64,000 bases of DNA from Bacillota bacterium (GTDB lineage: Bacteria > Bacillota > Clostridia > Lachnospirales > Lachnospiraceae). The notes beneath the pieces are model-generated. The model was not told the origin of the DNA and did not search any database. It saw only the letters and a program-made list of their open reading frames with translations. The position numbers and the translations under genes were made by a program. Location of the stretch: positions 1 through 64,000 of the forward strand of contig JAEWHR010000152.1 in NCBI GenBank assembly GCA_023387655.1. The letters run 5' to 3'. This document shows positions 1-8,776 of the stretch, one piece after another (the stretch's first letter is position 1; each line of letters starts with the position of its first letter).

Positions 1-30
1 TTTTTTCGTATCTCTAATTATAATATCCAA
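1..30 (-). CDS. Possible 5' end of a gene running off the left edge
   Basis: On the minus strand a GGAGG at 39-43 lies 8 bases before a TTG at 30-28, which opens a frame of ten codons (MDIIIRDTKK) to the window edge. A 7-bp stem-loop at 46-64 sits just upstream of the ribosome binding site, as in several other genes here. The product cannot be recognised from ten residues. The call rests only on the ribosome binding site and open frame and could be wrong. Confidence 0.35.
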   Translation of the reverse strand, partial: MDIIIRDTKK

Positions 31-45
31 ATTAATTTCCTCCTA

Positions 46-64
46 AATAACCAGAAGGGCTATT
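46..64 (-). other. Stem-loop directly upstream of a Shine-Dalgarno
   Basis: Arms at 46-52 and 58-64 (7 bp, one G-U pair, 5-base loop), 3' side ending 2 bases before AGGAGG. Member of the recurrent group described in the findings. Confidence 0.4.
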
Positions 65-339
65 GATTTGTAATCCCTCCTGTAGCTTTCCTAATTATTA
101 ACGTAGCTTTCTTTGTGATTACATTTGTTTTCAACATTTTATGTCACCCTTTCCTGTTTATTTAGGTAAGGAATTCTCCTATGCCTTTCTCTGTTTTACC
201 ATAATTTATGAATTTGGTCAAGGAATTAAAATATATCCAGTAATTCAGAAATTAAAAAATCCAGTAATTCAAATTTCTCTATTTAAAACTTTTAACTTCA
301 ATTTTTTTCACTTTTTATCACTTTTATTTCACTTTTTCA

Positions 340-1371
340 TCATTTTATCCAAATACAATCTGGTGTGATTTCCCTTAAAGATGAAACTCCGCACATTTCC
401 ATGACATCAATAAGTTCAGCTCCAATCTTTTGAACATAGGACTTAACCCCCTCATATCCACCACCAAATACAGCTGTAACAAATGGTCTGGCTATAACGA
501 CTGCATCCGAACCAAGAGCTAAGGCTTTGAAAACATCAGCTCCAGAGCGGATACCACCGTCTACAAATATAGTCATCTTTCCTTTAAACTCTTTTGCTAT
601 TTCTTCTAGTACTTCAGCAGTAGATGGACATTGATCAAGAACTCGTCCACCATGGTTTGAAACAATAATACCTGCAGCACCAGCTTCATATGCTTTTTCA
701 GCACCTCTCACTGTCATAACACCTTTCACAATAAATGGTTGCTTTGTTTGCTTTATGATTTCACGCAATTCTTCCTTTGATTTTCTTCCTGCTGGTGGTT
801 GCATATTTTTTAAGAATGGTAATCCAGCAGCATCTACATCCATAGCGACTGCGAATGCATTACTATCCTCAATGAGTTGAAATTTCTCTTTTAATGTATC
901 CGTGTTCCAGGGTTTCACAGTAGGTATACCAATACCATCTACTGATTTGATACAGTATGTAGCTGATTTCATAACCTCAGGATTAGCACCATCCCCTGTA
1001 AATGCCGCTATACCAGCATCTGCACAGGCTTTTACTAATACATCATTATATGTTAAATCATTGTAAGAATCCCCATAATGGAGATTAATAGCACCTACTG
1101 GACCTGCGAAAAATGGATAATCAAATTCTTTTCCAAAAATAGTTCTTTTCGTATCTATGCTTGACGATGCTACGAGCGTATCCATGTTTAAACGTATTTC
1201 TTTCCATTTATCATAGTTTCTTATGGCTGTATCACCAATACCTTTAGCACCCGGTCCAGGTATTTGATTTTTGCATGCTCTTCCATTACATTCAGGACAT
1301 GCCTTGCAATATGGTCCTATGTTCTTTTTTGCATTTTCTATGATTTCTGTGTATGACATTATTGTATTCAA
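340..1371 (-). CDS. FMN-dependent alpha-hydroxy-acid oxidizing protein
   Basis: 343 residues, probably a soluble FMN enzyme of the (S)-2-hydroxy-acid oxidase/lactate dehydrogenase TIM-barrel family, oxidising a 2-hydroxy acid such as lactate. Visible are the active-site segment SNHGGRVLD with the catalytic His and the flavin phosphate-binding segment DGGIRSGADVFKALALG followed by ARPF. The N-terminus carries a cysteine cluster (C22, C25, C28, C33; CxxCxxCxxxxC) followed by IPGPG, as I recall from clostridial members, suggesting a metal or Fe-S site. Start: TTG at 1371 has AAGGAG nine bases upstream, better placed than the ATG at 1359. It stands alone; substrate and electron acceptor cannot be read from sequence. 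Confidence 0.85.
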   Translation of the reverse strand: MNTIMSYTEIIENAKKNIGPYCKACPECNGRACKNQIPGPGAKGIGDTAIRNYDKWKEIRLNMDTLVASSSIDTKRTIFGKEFDYPFFAGPVGAINLHYGDSYNDLTYNDVLVKACADAGIAAFTGDGANPEVMKSATYCIKSVDGIGIPTVKPWNTDTLKEKFQLIEDSNAFAVAMDVDAAGLPFLKNMQPPAGRKSKEELREIIKQTKQPFIVKGVMTVRGAEKAYEAGAAGIIVSNHGGRVLDQCPSTAEVLEEIAKEFKGKMTIFVDGGIRSGADVFKALALGSDAVVIARPFVTAVFGGGYEGVKSYVQKIGAELIDVMEMCGVSSLREITPDCIWIK

Positions 1372-1534
1372 TTCTTAACTCTCCTTTGTAAATAAAGTAT
1401 TAAATCTTACTTATATTGTATCACAAATAGGATTAAAATGTAATGCGATAGATCAGATTCTTTCATTCATAATTTCAAATCTAATACTGAGTTAATACTA
1501 CACTTATAAATGTAATCTACATATTAGTATTATG

Positions 1535-1996
1535 TTAACAATAAGATGCATTGAAATTTATTTTATATATTCTATAACGATCGTCTTCTACTATAAGGAT
1601 TGCCATTGTAACGTCTTGATAAAATCTCTTTCTACCACAACTCCCTGGATTTAACCAAAGAACATCCTCTTTTCTCTCTAAAGAGTACTTGTGAGAATGA
1701 CCATAAACAACAATATTCACTTCGGTTGGCAACTGTTTTATCTCATTCTTGTTATGAATAAGATAAAAAGTAATGCTGTCCACCGAGATAGTTAAAGACG
1801 AGGGTAAAAATTCTGCCCACTCCTTATCATTATTACCACGAACAACAAATAATGGTGCATAAGTTAATAACTCATCATAGATTTCTTTCGTATGAATATC
1901 TCCAGCATGAAGGATATAATCTACTTGTTTTAAGTGCTCACATACTTCTGGACGTAATAAGCCATGAGTATCTGATATAATCGCTATTGTTGTCAT
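1535..1996 (-). CDS. YfcE/MJ0936-family metallophosphoesterase
   Basis: 153 residues. Calcineurin-like phosphodiesterase of the small YfcE/MJ0936 family, which hydrolyses phosphodiesters with two metal ions. Motifs in order: SDTHG, HAGD, GNND, GHSHK and NPGS, the full metal-binding set, so the enzyme should be active. The longest frame begins four codons earlier, but that ATG is part of the ribosome binding site (ATGGAGG); GGAGG lies about 5 bases before the ATG at 1996, which I take as the start. It follows the small gene at 2023-2256 by 26 bases and is probably cotranscribed with it. Natural substrate unknown. Confidence 0.85.
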   Translation of the reverse strand: MTTIAIISDTHGLLRPEVCEHLKQVDYILHAGDIHTKEIYDELLTYAPLFVVRGNNDKEWAEFLPSSLTISVDSITFYLIHNKNEIKQLPTEVNIVVYGHSHKYSLERKEDVLWLNPGSCGRKRFYQDVTMAILIVEDDRYRIYKINFNASYC

Positions 1997-2022
1997 TGTA
2001 ACCTCCATGCAGTCTATATAAC

Positions 2023-2256
2023 CTAAACTTTTTCTTGATTTTTATATGTTGTCATAATTCTTTTTACTTCATCCAAATAATCACTTTTTATAAAAGACAT
2101 TAACTGTGGAATAATCTCATTCTGGTATTCTATTGTAAATGTTCCATCCTCTTGTTTTGAAAAGCTTTCCAGTAAGATATGTTTCATTTGATCTTTGCAC
2201 TCTGCTTTCGCTCGTTCTAACATATAATCATAAAAACGTTTCTGTTCTTCTTTCAT
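2023..2256 (-). CDS. Small hypothetical protein (77 aa)
   Basis: 77-residue charged, mostly helical soluble protein that I do not recognise. No signal peptide, membrane segment or metal motif is visible. Its ATG follows GAGGT by 4-5 bases. It sits immediately upstream of the phosphodiesterase gene (26-base gap), so the two are probably one transcript; no function can be inferred beyond that. Confidence 0.6.
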   Translation of the reverse strand: MKEEQKRFYDYMLERAKAECKDQMKHILLESFSKQEDGTFTIEYQNEIIPQLMSFIKSDYLDEVKRIMTTYKNQEKV

Positions 2257-2478
2257 AATGACCTCATTTCTAGCTAATCTGCTCTCTATTAATTAACATA
2301 TACAAATATTCTTATAAAATAGTAAACGCTAATCAAACATAACATTATCCTTTGCAAGTAATAATCGAATTTTTTTATATACCCTATTCGTTATTGTTTA
2401 CATATTCATTGTTACTATTCAAAACATATCCTACGATTGTTTTTATTAAAACATGTACTATAAATTAGTCTATAAAAA

Positions 2479-2506
2479 TGGCAGTAGCCAAATTCAGCTA
2501 CTGCCA
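2479..2506 (-). terminator. Rho-independent terminator after the GHL10 gene
   Basis: 9-10 bp perfect stem (2479-2488 with 2497-2506), 8-base loop, followed on the minus strand by TTTTTATA. It lies 23 bases past the stop of the gene at 2529. The plus-strand side is also T-rich, so it could act in both directions. Confidence 0.85.
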
Positions 2507-2528
2507 CTTTTTCTTTTATCAATACACT

Positions 2529-3998
2529 TTAGTTTAGAACACTAAATAACTTTTTCAATGCTTTTTGTGTTGCTGCACTGTAGAAATAATTATAGCGATA
2601 GAACATATATCCATCTACATTTTCAGAATCACGACAAGTTGTAATCATATCCGCTAAAATATTAGTATTCTTCTTAAATTCCGGTTCTTCATTAGAACCT
2701 GCCTTATATACTGGAATACCAACGTAAACATTAATGTTAGTATTTTTACGAAGTTCTAACCAACGATTTAAAATACCATCAAATGGATATTTGCTATGTT
2801 CAAAACTCCAATAAAGCTGTGGACAGATATAATCAACATAACCTGATTCCGATAACCAACGGTCAACATCAACATAATAACGATCCTTCATGCGTAGGGT
2901 ATCAAGGAATCCACCTGGGCTGATACCAAATACTACATCAGGATTTTCTTTCTTGATTGCGGAGTAAATACCCTTTACTAAGAAGTTTACATTCTGTCTT
3001 CTCCATTCATCGATTGGAATAATCTCATCCTGTAAACCTTGTTCTTTATAAGACTTAACATAACTATTATATTCCGTTGCATCAAATACTTTCGCATAAT
3101 TGGAACCTAGGGTTGGATAAAAATAATCATCAAAATGAATTCCATCCACATCATAGTTTTCAACTATCTCAAGTACTCCATTGCGAATTAGTGTACGTAC
3201 TTCAGATTTTGCTGGGTTATAGTAGAGATTTCCATCAAAAGAGAGTACATTTCGATCATTCGACTTTTTCTTATCTGTTAACCATTTTCTCGCTGGATTA
3301 TCTATTGCCAGTGTTTTTACATCGGTGTTTTTTGTAGTAACACGGTATGGATTTAACCATGCATGGAATTGAAGACCTCTGTCGTGAGCTGCTTCTACCA
3401 TGTACTCCAATGGATCAAAACCAGGGTCTTTCCCTTGTGTACCACTAATGTACTTTGACCAAGGAAAATAACTTGAGTCATACATTGCATCTCCAAATGG
3501 ACGTACATGAACAACAACGGCATTCATACCCATATCAGCAACATTATCAAACATTTCATCAATTTGAGCTTCAAATTCCGCTTTGGTATATCCGGTACTC
3601 TTAAATTCGAGATAAGAAATCCAAACAGCCTTAAATTCCATATCAACATATATATTTTCCACGGTAATATCTCCATTGACGTCTTCAGCACGGAAAGAAT
3701 AATAACCTGACTTACTCACTTCAAACGTTCCGCTTTCAGACAGCTCTTTCCCTGATGCTTTCCAGCGTGCACTATATTCTGAGGTTACAAGGTTTGGAAG
3801 ATAAACAAAGGATTTTAACTTTGCTTTACTACTCACTTCATATGTTACCGTAGCTTTTTGATTTAACACTCGATAGGTAGCCTTTATAGTAGGCCCTGTA
3901 GTTTCTTCACTCGCTGCCAATGCTGGAACAGCCTGATTTATAGCAAACACAAACAATAACATCCAGGCTAAGATAAACTTCCATCTACTCTTTATCAT
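2529..3998 (-). CDS. Secreted family-10-like glycoside hydrolase (GHL10/DUF187)
   Basis: 489 residues. N-terminal signal peptide (positive start, hydrophobic stretch, cleavage near PALAAS), a short beta domain, then a GHL10 barrel from about residue 110 with AVWISYLEF, VVVHVRPFGDA, FHAWLNPYR and DGIHFDDYF. This YngK-like family is related to glycoside hydrolases and thought to act on cell-wall or exopolysaccharides outside the cell; the exact substrate is unknown. ATG at 3998 follows AAAGG by 9 bases; the longer frame starts at a TTG inside the leader. A 7-bp stem-loop (4018-4036) sits just upstream of the ribosome binding site. The amidase gene is 86 bases upstream, so a cell-wall role is plausible. 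Confidence 0.8.
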   Translation of the reverse strand: MIKSRWKFILAWMLLFVFAINQAVPALAASEETTGPTIKATYRVLNQKATVTYEVSSKAKLKSFVYLPNLVTSEYSARWKASGKELSESGTFEVSKSGYYSFRAEDVNGDITVENIYVDMEFKAVWISYLEFKSTGYTKAEFEAQIDEMFDNVADMGMNAVVVHVRPFGDAMYDSSYFPWSKYISGTQGKDPGFDPLEYMVEAAHDRGLQFHAWLNPYRVTTKNTDVKTLAIDNPARKWLTDKKKSNDRNVLSFDGNLYYNPAKSEVRTLIRNGVLEIVENYDVDGIHFDDYFYPTLGSNYAKVFDATEYNSYVKSYKEQGLQDEIIPIDEWRRQNVNFLVKGIYSAIKKENPDVVFGISPGGFLDTLRMKDRYYVDVDRWLSESGYVDYICPQLYWSFEHSKYPFDGILNRWLELRKNTNINVYVGIPVYKAGSNEEPEFKKNTNILADMITTCRDSENVDGYMFYRYNYFYSAATQKALKKLFSVLN

Positions 3999-4017
3999 TG
4001 TATTCAACCTTTCTTCG

Positions 4018-4036
4018 AACAAGCGAACGGCTTGTT
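4018..4036 (-). other. Stem-loop directly upstream of a Shine-Dalgarno
   Basis: Perfect 7-bp stem (4018-4024 with 4030-4036), 5-base loop, just before the AAAGG of the GHL10 gene. Confidence 0.45.
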
Positions 4037-4084
4037 TTATACTAATACGTTCTATTCTTCTGCTTCGTCTCTTACCAATTCTGA

Positions 4085-6712
4085 TTATCGGTTAGTAGGA
4101 TAAGCTTCAAATAAACTAACTACCGTATCATAAATAGTTTTTGCAGCTTTCTTTTGATAAGTAGAACTTGTTAAAATAGATAGGTCACTTGGGTTTGTTA
4201 AAAATGCTAATTCAATTAATACAGCAGGTACTGAGTTATCGCGAACAACAACGAAGCCCTTATCAATGATTCCAAGATTCTTAGTACCTAATGATTTACT
4301 AAGATTATTAACTAGGGTATTCGCTAATGTTTTGCTAGTTAATCCGCTTGGTGTTTTTGATTTATTGATACTGCTATAATATACACTAGTACCACGAGCA
4401 GCGGAGCTGGTGCTTGAGTTGCAATGAAGGCTAATGAAGAAATCTGCTTCCACCTGTGTTGCAAATGCCGCACGGTCTGCAAGTGAAATTAATGTATCAT
4501 CAACTCTTGTGTAATAAACCTTAATTCCAGAGTCTGTAAAGTAATCTTTTGCATATTCATTTAATACCTTAAAGTTAATTACTTTTTCTTGTGTGTTCCC
4601 TTTAACAGCTCCTGGATCTCTTCCTCCATGTCCTGCATCAAGGATGATAATCTTATCATAAATTGCGCTAGGTCTATCAATGGTAACTTGTAGTTTTCCA
4701 TCTACAATGGTGTATTTGAATCCCTGAATTACATTCGTAGTAATAAGTATTTCAGTTCCTTTACTAGAAGAATAAGAAACTTTTATGTTGGCAACGTTAT
4801 CATACGTATTTGCAATAGGATTTTGCTCAAAGAAGGTACGGTGATCTCCTTTGATACGTATAGCAATCTGCTTTTTATGATAGATGTCCTCAGAAGAGAT
4901 ATCAGATAATCGAACATCACTTGGTAATGCAATATTGATTGGTGTATTATCGATTTCAGGAATTACCTCATCTTGGCCAATGTAAATAGTAAAGGTTGAA
5001 CCATCCTCATGGATTTCATAAGTTACTTCAGGTGCAGGTTTTTGAATGATTAGGAATGAGTTTTTTGGTGATGTTGTACTTAATGATACATACACCATTG
5101 AAGTTAATTCTTCCTGATTCGAGAAAGCATAATCACCTAAGGTATTTATCGTATTTGGAATAGATATATAGATACTATCCTCATCTTCTGTAATCATTGG
5201 CTTAATCCCTTGTAGACCAGTGATTGATAAATACTCAGATCCTTCTGAATCTCTACCTGCACTGATCTGTGTTAGATAGTTTGGATAGAGTGATAAGGAC
5301 AATCCTTTTCCATCATCTACTGATGTCATCCCATAATTAACCGTTGCATCCGATAAGGTAAAGATAACGTCCGTTTGATTATTTACTGCATCATAGATTA
5401 CTCTTCCTTCTTTCACTAATTCATTACCAAAAGTAAAAGTACCGTCTGTTGCAACCATGTTATCAAACGTAAGAGTTAACTCTTCATTTTTCTTTGTCGC
5501 AGTTACATTTGAAAATGCCTGTGTAAAGGTTAACTGATATTTTTCCTTATTTGTAGTTATTTCATCTGAAGCCATATATAAAAATTGAGAGGAATCTACG
5601 CTACCTGTATTGATAAACTTATCTAAGTTCATCGCATTTTTTGATTCTTCTAATGCTGACTGATAACTTTCTTCTGAAGTCCAATTAAAATACTCTAGTT
5701 CACTTTTATTACCATCGTCTGGAGTACTTGGTGAAACTGGTATGTTTATATTTGGCTCTTTCCCAACTTTATTTGTTGTTGTGATTTCAGAAGTTCTTGT
5801 AGCGGAATTCCAGTTATAATCATAACCTAACGCCTTTGATACAAATTGTGCAGGTACTAATACTGCTTCTGTACCGTTATCCTCATTAAATACGAGTTTT
5901 GGTGCCACACCACAATCCACTACCTGGTCATTTAAGTAAGCTAGATTGCTACCTAATTCCATTAATAAGTGAATATCACCTTTTGTAAAAGAAACGGTTC
6001 CTTTGCTTGCGGAGTACTTATAAGTTACACCCATGCTCTTTGCAAAGACTCTGTATGCTTGAGTCATTGCAGTATTTGCAATTAGGATACTAGGAAGATT
6101 GGAAACATTCACATTTTTACCATCAAATTTAACATTACCTTGTGTGCCAGTATAACTAACCGACTGATTGTCATAAAATAAGTTGAGTGGCTTAGTAATT
6201 GTAACCGTAGAACTTTTACTATCCCAGTTATAGGAATAACCAAAAGTTTCTGCAACAAATCTTGTTGGAACTAATATAGCTGTTTTTTTTGCTTTCGTAT
6301 ATTTAATAGAAATTGGTGCTGCATTCATGGTTACGGACTTACCATTAACTAATGCAGTTTTACTACCTATAGTTAAAACCAGGGTTGTTTTACCATCTCT
6401 AAGAGTTACTGTTCTCTTTTCTTTATTATATAAAGTTTTAATACCTAACGTATCACGGAAGATTTTAACATATGGTCCCAATGCTACTCCATTGCTAGAT
6501 AGAATACCAGGAGTATCCCCTAAAGGAATAGTTTTCCCATTATATACGTAAGAGATAGTATCCTCAGTTATAGTCATAGAGGAACTAGTTGTATAATTAT
6601 AAATTTTAAGACCGCTAGCCGCTTGCGCCTGATCCAACGGAGCAGAACTTAACAATAAGCTTACAATTAATAATACACACATTTTCTTATAGTTCTTTAT
6701 TTTCTTTCTCAT
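4085..6712 (-). CDS. Exported N-acetylmuramoyl-L-alanine amidase with copper-amine-oxidase-like N-domains
   Basis: 875 residues. A signal peptide (cleavage near AQAAS) leads into two copper-amine-oxidase-N-like repeats (about 45-175 and 190-315, each ending in a VPxxFVxxxxGYxYNW-type motif), then a Pro/Ser linker, a beta-rich AMIN-like region (about 380-680) and a C-terminal Amidase_3 domain (about 690-870). The zinc and catalytic residues are visible: DAGHGG, the Glu of NTQEK, SLHCNS and the Glu of IELAFLTNP. It should cleave the MurNAc-L-Ala bond in peptidoglycan. ATG at 6712 has AGGTG 5 bases upstream. The neighbouring GHL10 gene points to an envelope function. Confidence 0.88.
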   Translation of the reverse strand: MRKKIKNYKKMCVLLIVSLLLSSAPLDQAQAASGLKIYNYTTSSSMTITEDTISYVYNGKTIPLGDTPGILSSNGVALGPYVKIFRDTLGIKTLYNKEKRTVTLRDGKTTLVLTIGSKTALVNGKSVTMNAAPISIKYTKAKKTAILVPTRFVAETFGYSYNWDSKSSTVTITKPLNLFYDNQSVSYTGTQGNVKFDGKNVNVSNLPSILIANTAMTQAYRVFAKSMGVTYKYSASKGTVSFTKGDIHLLMELGSNLAYLNDQVVDCGVAPKLVFNEDNGTEAVLVPAQFVSKALGYDYNWNSATRTSEITTTNKVGKEPNINIPVSPSTPDDGNKSELEYFNWTSEESYQSALEESKNAMNLDKFINTGSVDSSQFLYMASDEITTNKEKYQLTFTQAFSNVTATKKNEELTLTFDNMVATDGTFTFGNELVKEGRVIYDAVNNQTDVIFTLSDATVNYGMTSVDDGKGLSLSLYPNYLTQISAGRDSEGSEYLSITGLQGIKPMITEDEDSIYISIPNTINTLGDYAFSNQEELTSMVYVSLSTTSPKNSFLIIQKPAPEVTYEIHEDGSTFTIYIGQDEVIPEIDNTPINIALPSDVRLSDISSEDIYHKKQIAIRIKGDHRTFFEQNPIANTYDNVANIKVSYSSSKGTEILITTNVIQGFKYTIVDGKLQVTIDRPSAIYDKIIILDAGHGGRDPGAVKGNTQEKVINFKVLNEYAKDYFTDSGIKVYYTRVDDTLISLADRAAFATQVEADFFISLHCNSSTSSAARGTSVYYSSINKSKTPSGLTSKTLANTLVNNLSKSLGTKNLGIIDKGFVVVRDNSVPAVLIELAFLTNPSDLSILTSSTYQKKAAKTIYDTVVSLFEAYPTNR

Positions 6713-6915
6713 AATTCACCTGCTGTACATCATTTTTTTGCCAATTTACTTTTCTTTGGTCTACACGGATAGAATACATACTAAATTTGTTATAATTGTG
6801 TCATAATTTCTCAAAACTTTTGTCATATCATAGGTATTTTATTCCTCTTATGACAAACAATGTTTATTCCTCAATTTATGAAAGAGAAAAAATTCTACCA
6901 TCCAAATATATGATG

Positions 6916-6924
6916 TGTTATAAT
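6916..6924 (+). promoter_or_regulatory. Extended -10 promoter for the TtcA-like gene
   Basis: TG-T-TATAAT at 6916-6924, a consensus extended -10 element, about 180 bases upstream of the plus-strand gene at 7104. No good -35 is present at 17 bases. A second TG-T-TATAAT lies at 6789-6797. Strand assignment in this divergent AT-rich gap is uncertain. Confidence 0.4.
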
Positions 6925-7103
6925 GAAAATTATGATTTTATTCACAATTCATGAAAAACTTGGGTGTTTAAAAAGAAATTATAAAAATACAGGATTAAAA
7001 GATTTATTAATCTTGCTATTTCGTAGGTTACTCGCTGCTTAATAATAAAGTCATAAATCAATTAAAATCCATATAAGCATTCAAATAGAAAGGACGAGAA
7101 ACA

Positions 7104-7829
7104 TTGAAACTACAGCAATTATATAGTTATACAAGAAAAGCAATTGATGATTATCAGATGATTGAAGACGGAGATAAAATAGCAATTGGTATTTCTGGTG
7201 GAAAAGATAGTCTTACTTTGTTATATGCACTTGCTGGCCTTAGAAGATTTTATCCTAAGAAATTTACTTTAGAAGCAATTACAGTAAGCTTAGGATTTGA
7301 TAATTTTGATACTAGTAAGATTGCTGCTTTATGTAAAGAACTTGATGTGAATTATACAGTTGTAACTACTGATATTGCACCAATTATTTTTGAAACTAGA
7401 AAAGAGTCTAATCCATGTTCTCTGTGTGCTAAGATGAGAAAAGGTGCTTTTAATGAAAAGGCGAAAGAACTAGGTTGTAATAAATCCGCTTATGCTCATC
7501 ATAAGGATGATGTTATTGAAACAACTTTAATGTCTCTATTATTTGAAGGACGATATTATACGTTCTCTCCAATTACTTATCTGGATCGAATGGATATCAC
7601 TCTAATACGCCCACTCATCTACGTAGATGAATTAGATGTAATTGGGTTTAAAAAAGCTTATAATTTACCTGTCTTAAAGAATCCATGTCCGATTGATGGT
7701 TATACGAAAAGAGAATATGCAAAAAATCTCGTAAAGCAATTAGATCATGAACATCCAGGTGCTAGGGTAAGACTATTTCATGCAGTAACAGATGGTTTGT
7801 TACCAGACTGGAAGAAAAAGATAGATTGA
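7104..7829 (+). CDS. TtcA-family tRNA thiolation ATPase
   Basis: 241 residues. PP-loop ATP pyrophosphatase fold with the signature SGGKDS near residue 32, a CSLC motif (CxxC) near 110 and a further Cys in NPCPIDG, the arrangement of TtcA, which thiolates cytidine 32 of tRNAs through a 4Fe-4S cluster. No rhodanese or other extra domain. The start is TTG at 7104 with AAAGGA about 8 bases upstream; the first internal Met is beyond the conserved N-terminus. It is one of few plus-strand genes and ends at a convergent terminator (7863-7914). Close homologues with other tRNA sulfuration targets cannot be excluded. Confidence 0.8.
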   Translation: MKLQQLYSYTRKAIDDYQMIEDGDKIAIGISGGKDSLTLLYALAGLRRFYPKKFTLEAITVSLGFDNFDTSKIAALCKELDVNYTVVTTDIAPIIFETRKESNPCSLCAKMRKGAFNEKAKELGCNKSAYAHHKDDVIETTLMSLLFEGRYYTFSPITYLDRMDITLIRPLIYVDELDVIGFKKAYNLPVLKNPCPIDGYTKREYAKNLVKQLDHEHPGARVRLFHAVTDGLLPDWKKKID

Positions 7830-7862
7830 TAGTTGAACAAAATTTATAGGATTAAAAAAGCA

Positions 7863-7914
7863 GGGATAATCGTTAACTTATAGACACTATGTTTCTATAA
7901 GTTACCAATTACCC
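7863..7914. terminator. Convergent bidirectional terminator
   Basis: Nested hairpin between convergent genes: 11-bp inner stem (7874-7884 with 7894-7904), an outer TAAT/ATTA and GGG/CCC extension, 9-base loop, T-rich on the plus side (cttctttattt). Confidence 0.65.
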
Positions 7915-7949
7915 CTTCTTTATTTCTCATCGTATGTCACATGATTTCA

Positions 7950-8705
7950 CTAGCAAACCATATCAAACCAGTTACCAAGATCACCTGACTGATTGATATT
8001 TCCACTTCTGTTATAAGTTTTCAGAGAATTTACAGCATTCATTGCAGACTTACTAATATCAAAAGCTTTCCCTTGAATTCGGCCTGCGAAGGAGCTGCTA
8101 CCAGTAAAATATGATTTTAATTCGTTAATATCAGCTGATTTCAACTTACTTTCATCTACTGTTAGTTTATTATCTGCTCCAACTGTAATACCCATTTTAC
8201 CTAAGGCTACTTTATTTGACTTTGTAATACCTGTCATATATGCAGTCTTTTTAAGTACAGAAAGGTCGTTTTGTTTGCTAGAAGAATCCAAAACAGAATT
8301 ATAGGACGAAGCAAATTCATTGATTGCTTTTGCAATACGATCGTAATCGTAATCCTTTACCTTAATCATTTCTCCAGTATTTTCGTCCTTAACTTCTTTC
8401 TCAACTTGTTCCCAAATGGAATTTTTACCAGTAGCTAGAAGTTTATCCGTTGCTTCTTTTAGTGAGTCAGCATCCTTTTTCGCAGCTAGTATCTTGGATT
8501 TTTCAGAAGTAGCTGACGTAGAACTAGATGATTCGGACTCTTGCGCTTCCATCTTTTTATAATACGCGGTAAGTAACTTCTTATAACTTCCATTGTTGAT
8601 ACTCATGTACTGACCAAGGACATTATTACTTCCACTAGAAGAACCCTGAGAGGTCGATGAAAACAAAGATGCTGAATAATTATAGTAGTTTGTGGATATC
8701 GCCAT
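7950..8705 (-). CDS. FliD C-terminal-like orphan protein
   Basis: 251 residues. The N-terminal 70 residues are Ser-rich and low complexity. The rest resembles the C-terminal region of flagellar hook-associated protein 2 (FliD): a segment like INEFASSYNSVLDS, then a segment like LGKMGITVGADNKLTVDESK followed by a short helical end. No other flagellar gene is nearby and the protein is much shorter than FliD, so it may be a small cap-like or surface-associated relative rather than a flagellar cap. ATG at 8705 follows GGAGGG by 7 bases. No signal peptide is visible. Function inferred weakly from similarity of pattern. Confidence 0.55.
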   Translation of the reverse strand: MAISTNYYNYSASLFSSTSQGSSSGSNNVLGQYMSINNGSYKKLLTAYYKKMEAQESESSSSTSATSEKSKILAAKKDADSLKEATDKLLATGKNSIWEQVEKEVKDENTGEMIKVKDYDYDRIAKAINEFASSYNSVLDSSSKQNDLSVLKKTAYMTGITKSNKVALGKMGITVGADNKLTVDESKLKSADINELKSYFTGSSSFAGRIQGKAFDISKSAMNAVNSLKTYNRSGNINQSGDLGNWFDMVC

Positions 8706-8776
8706 ATATATTCCCTCCTTTCTTAAACATTATATCGGATAAGTTCTAAGAAACATTAGTTTTATTAACATTAACT

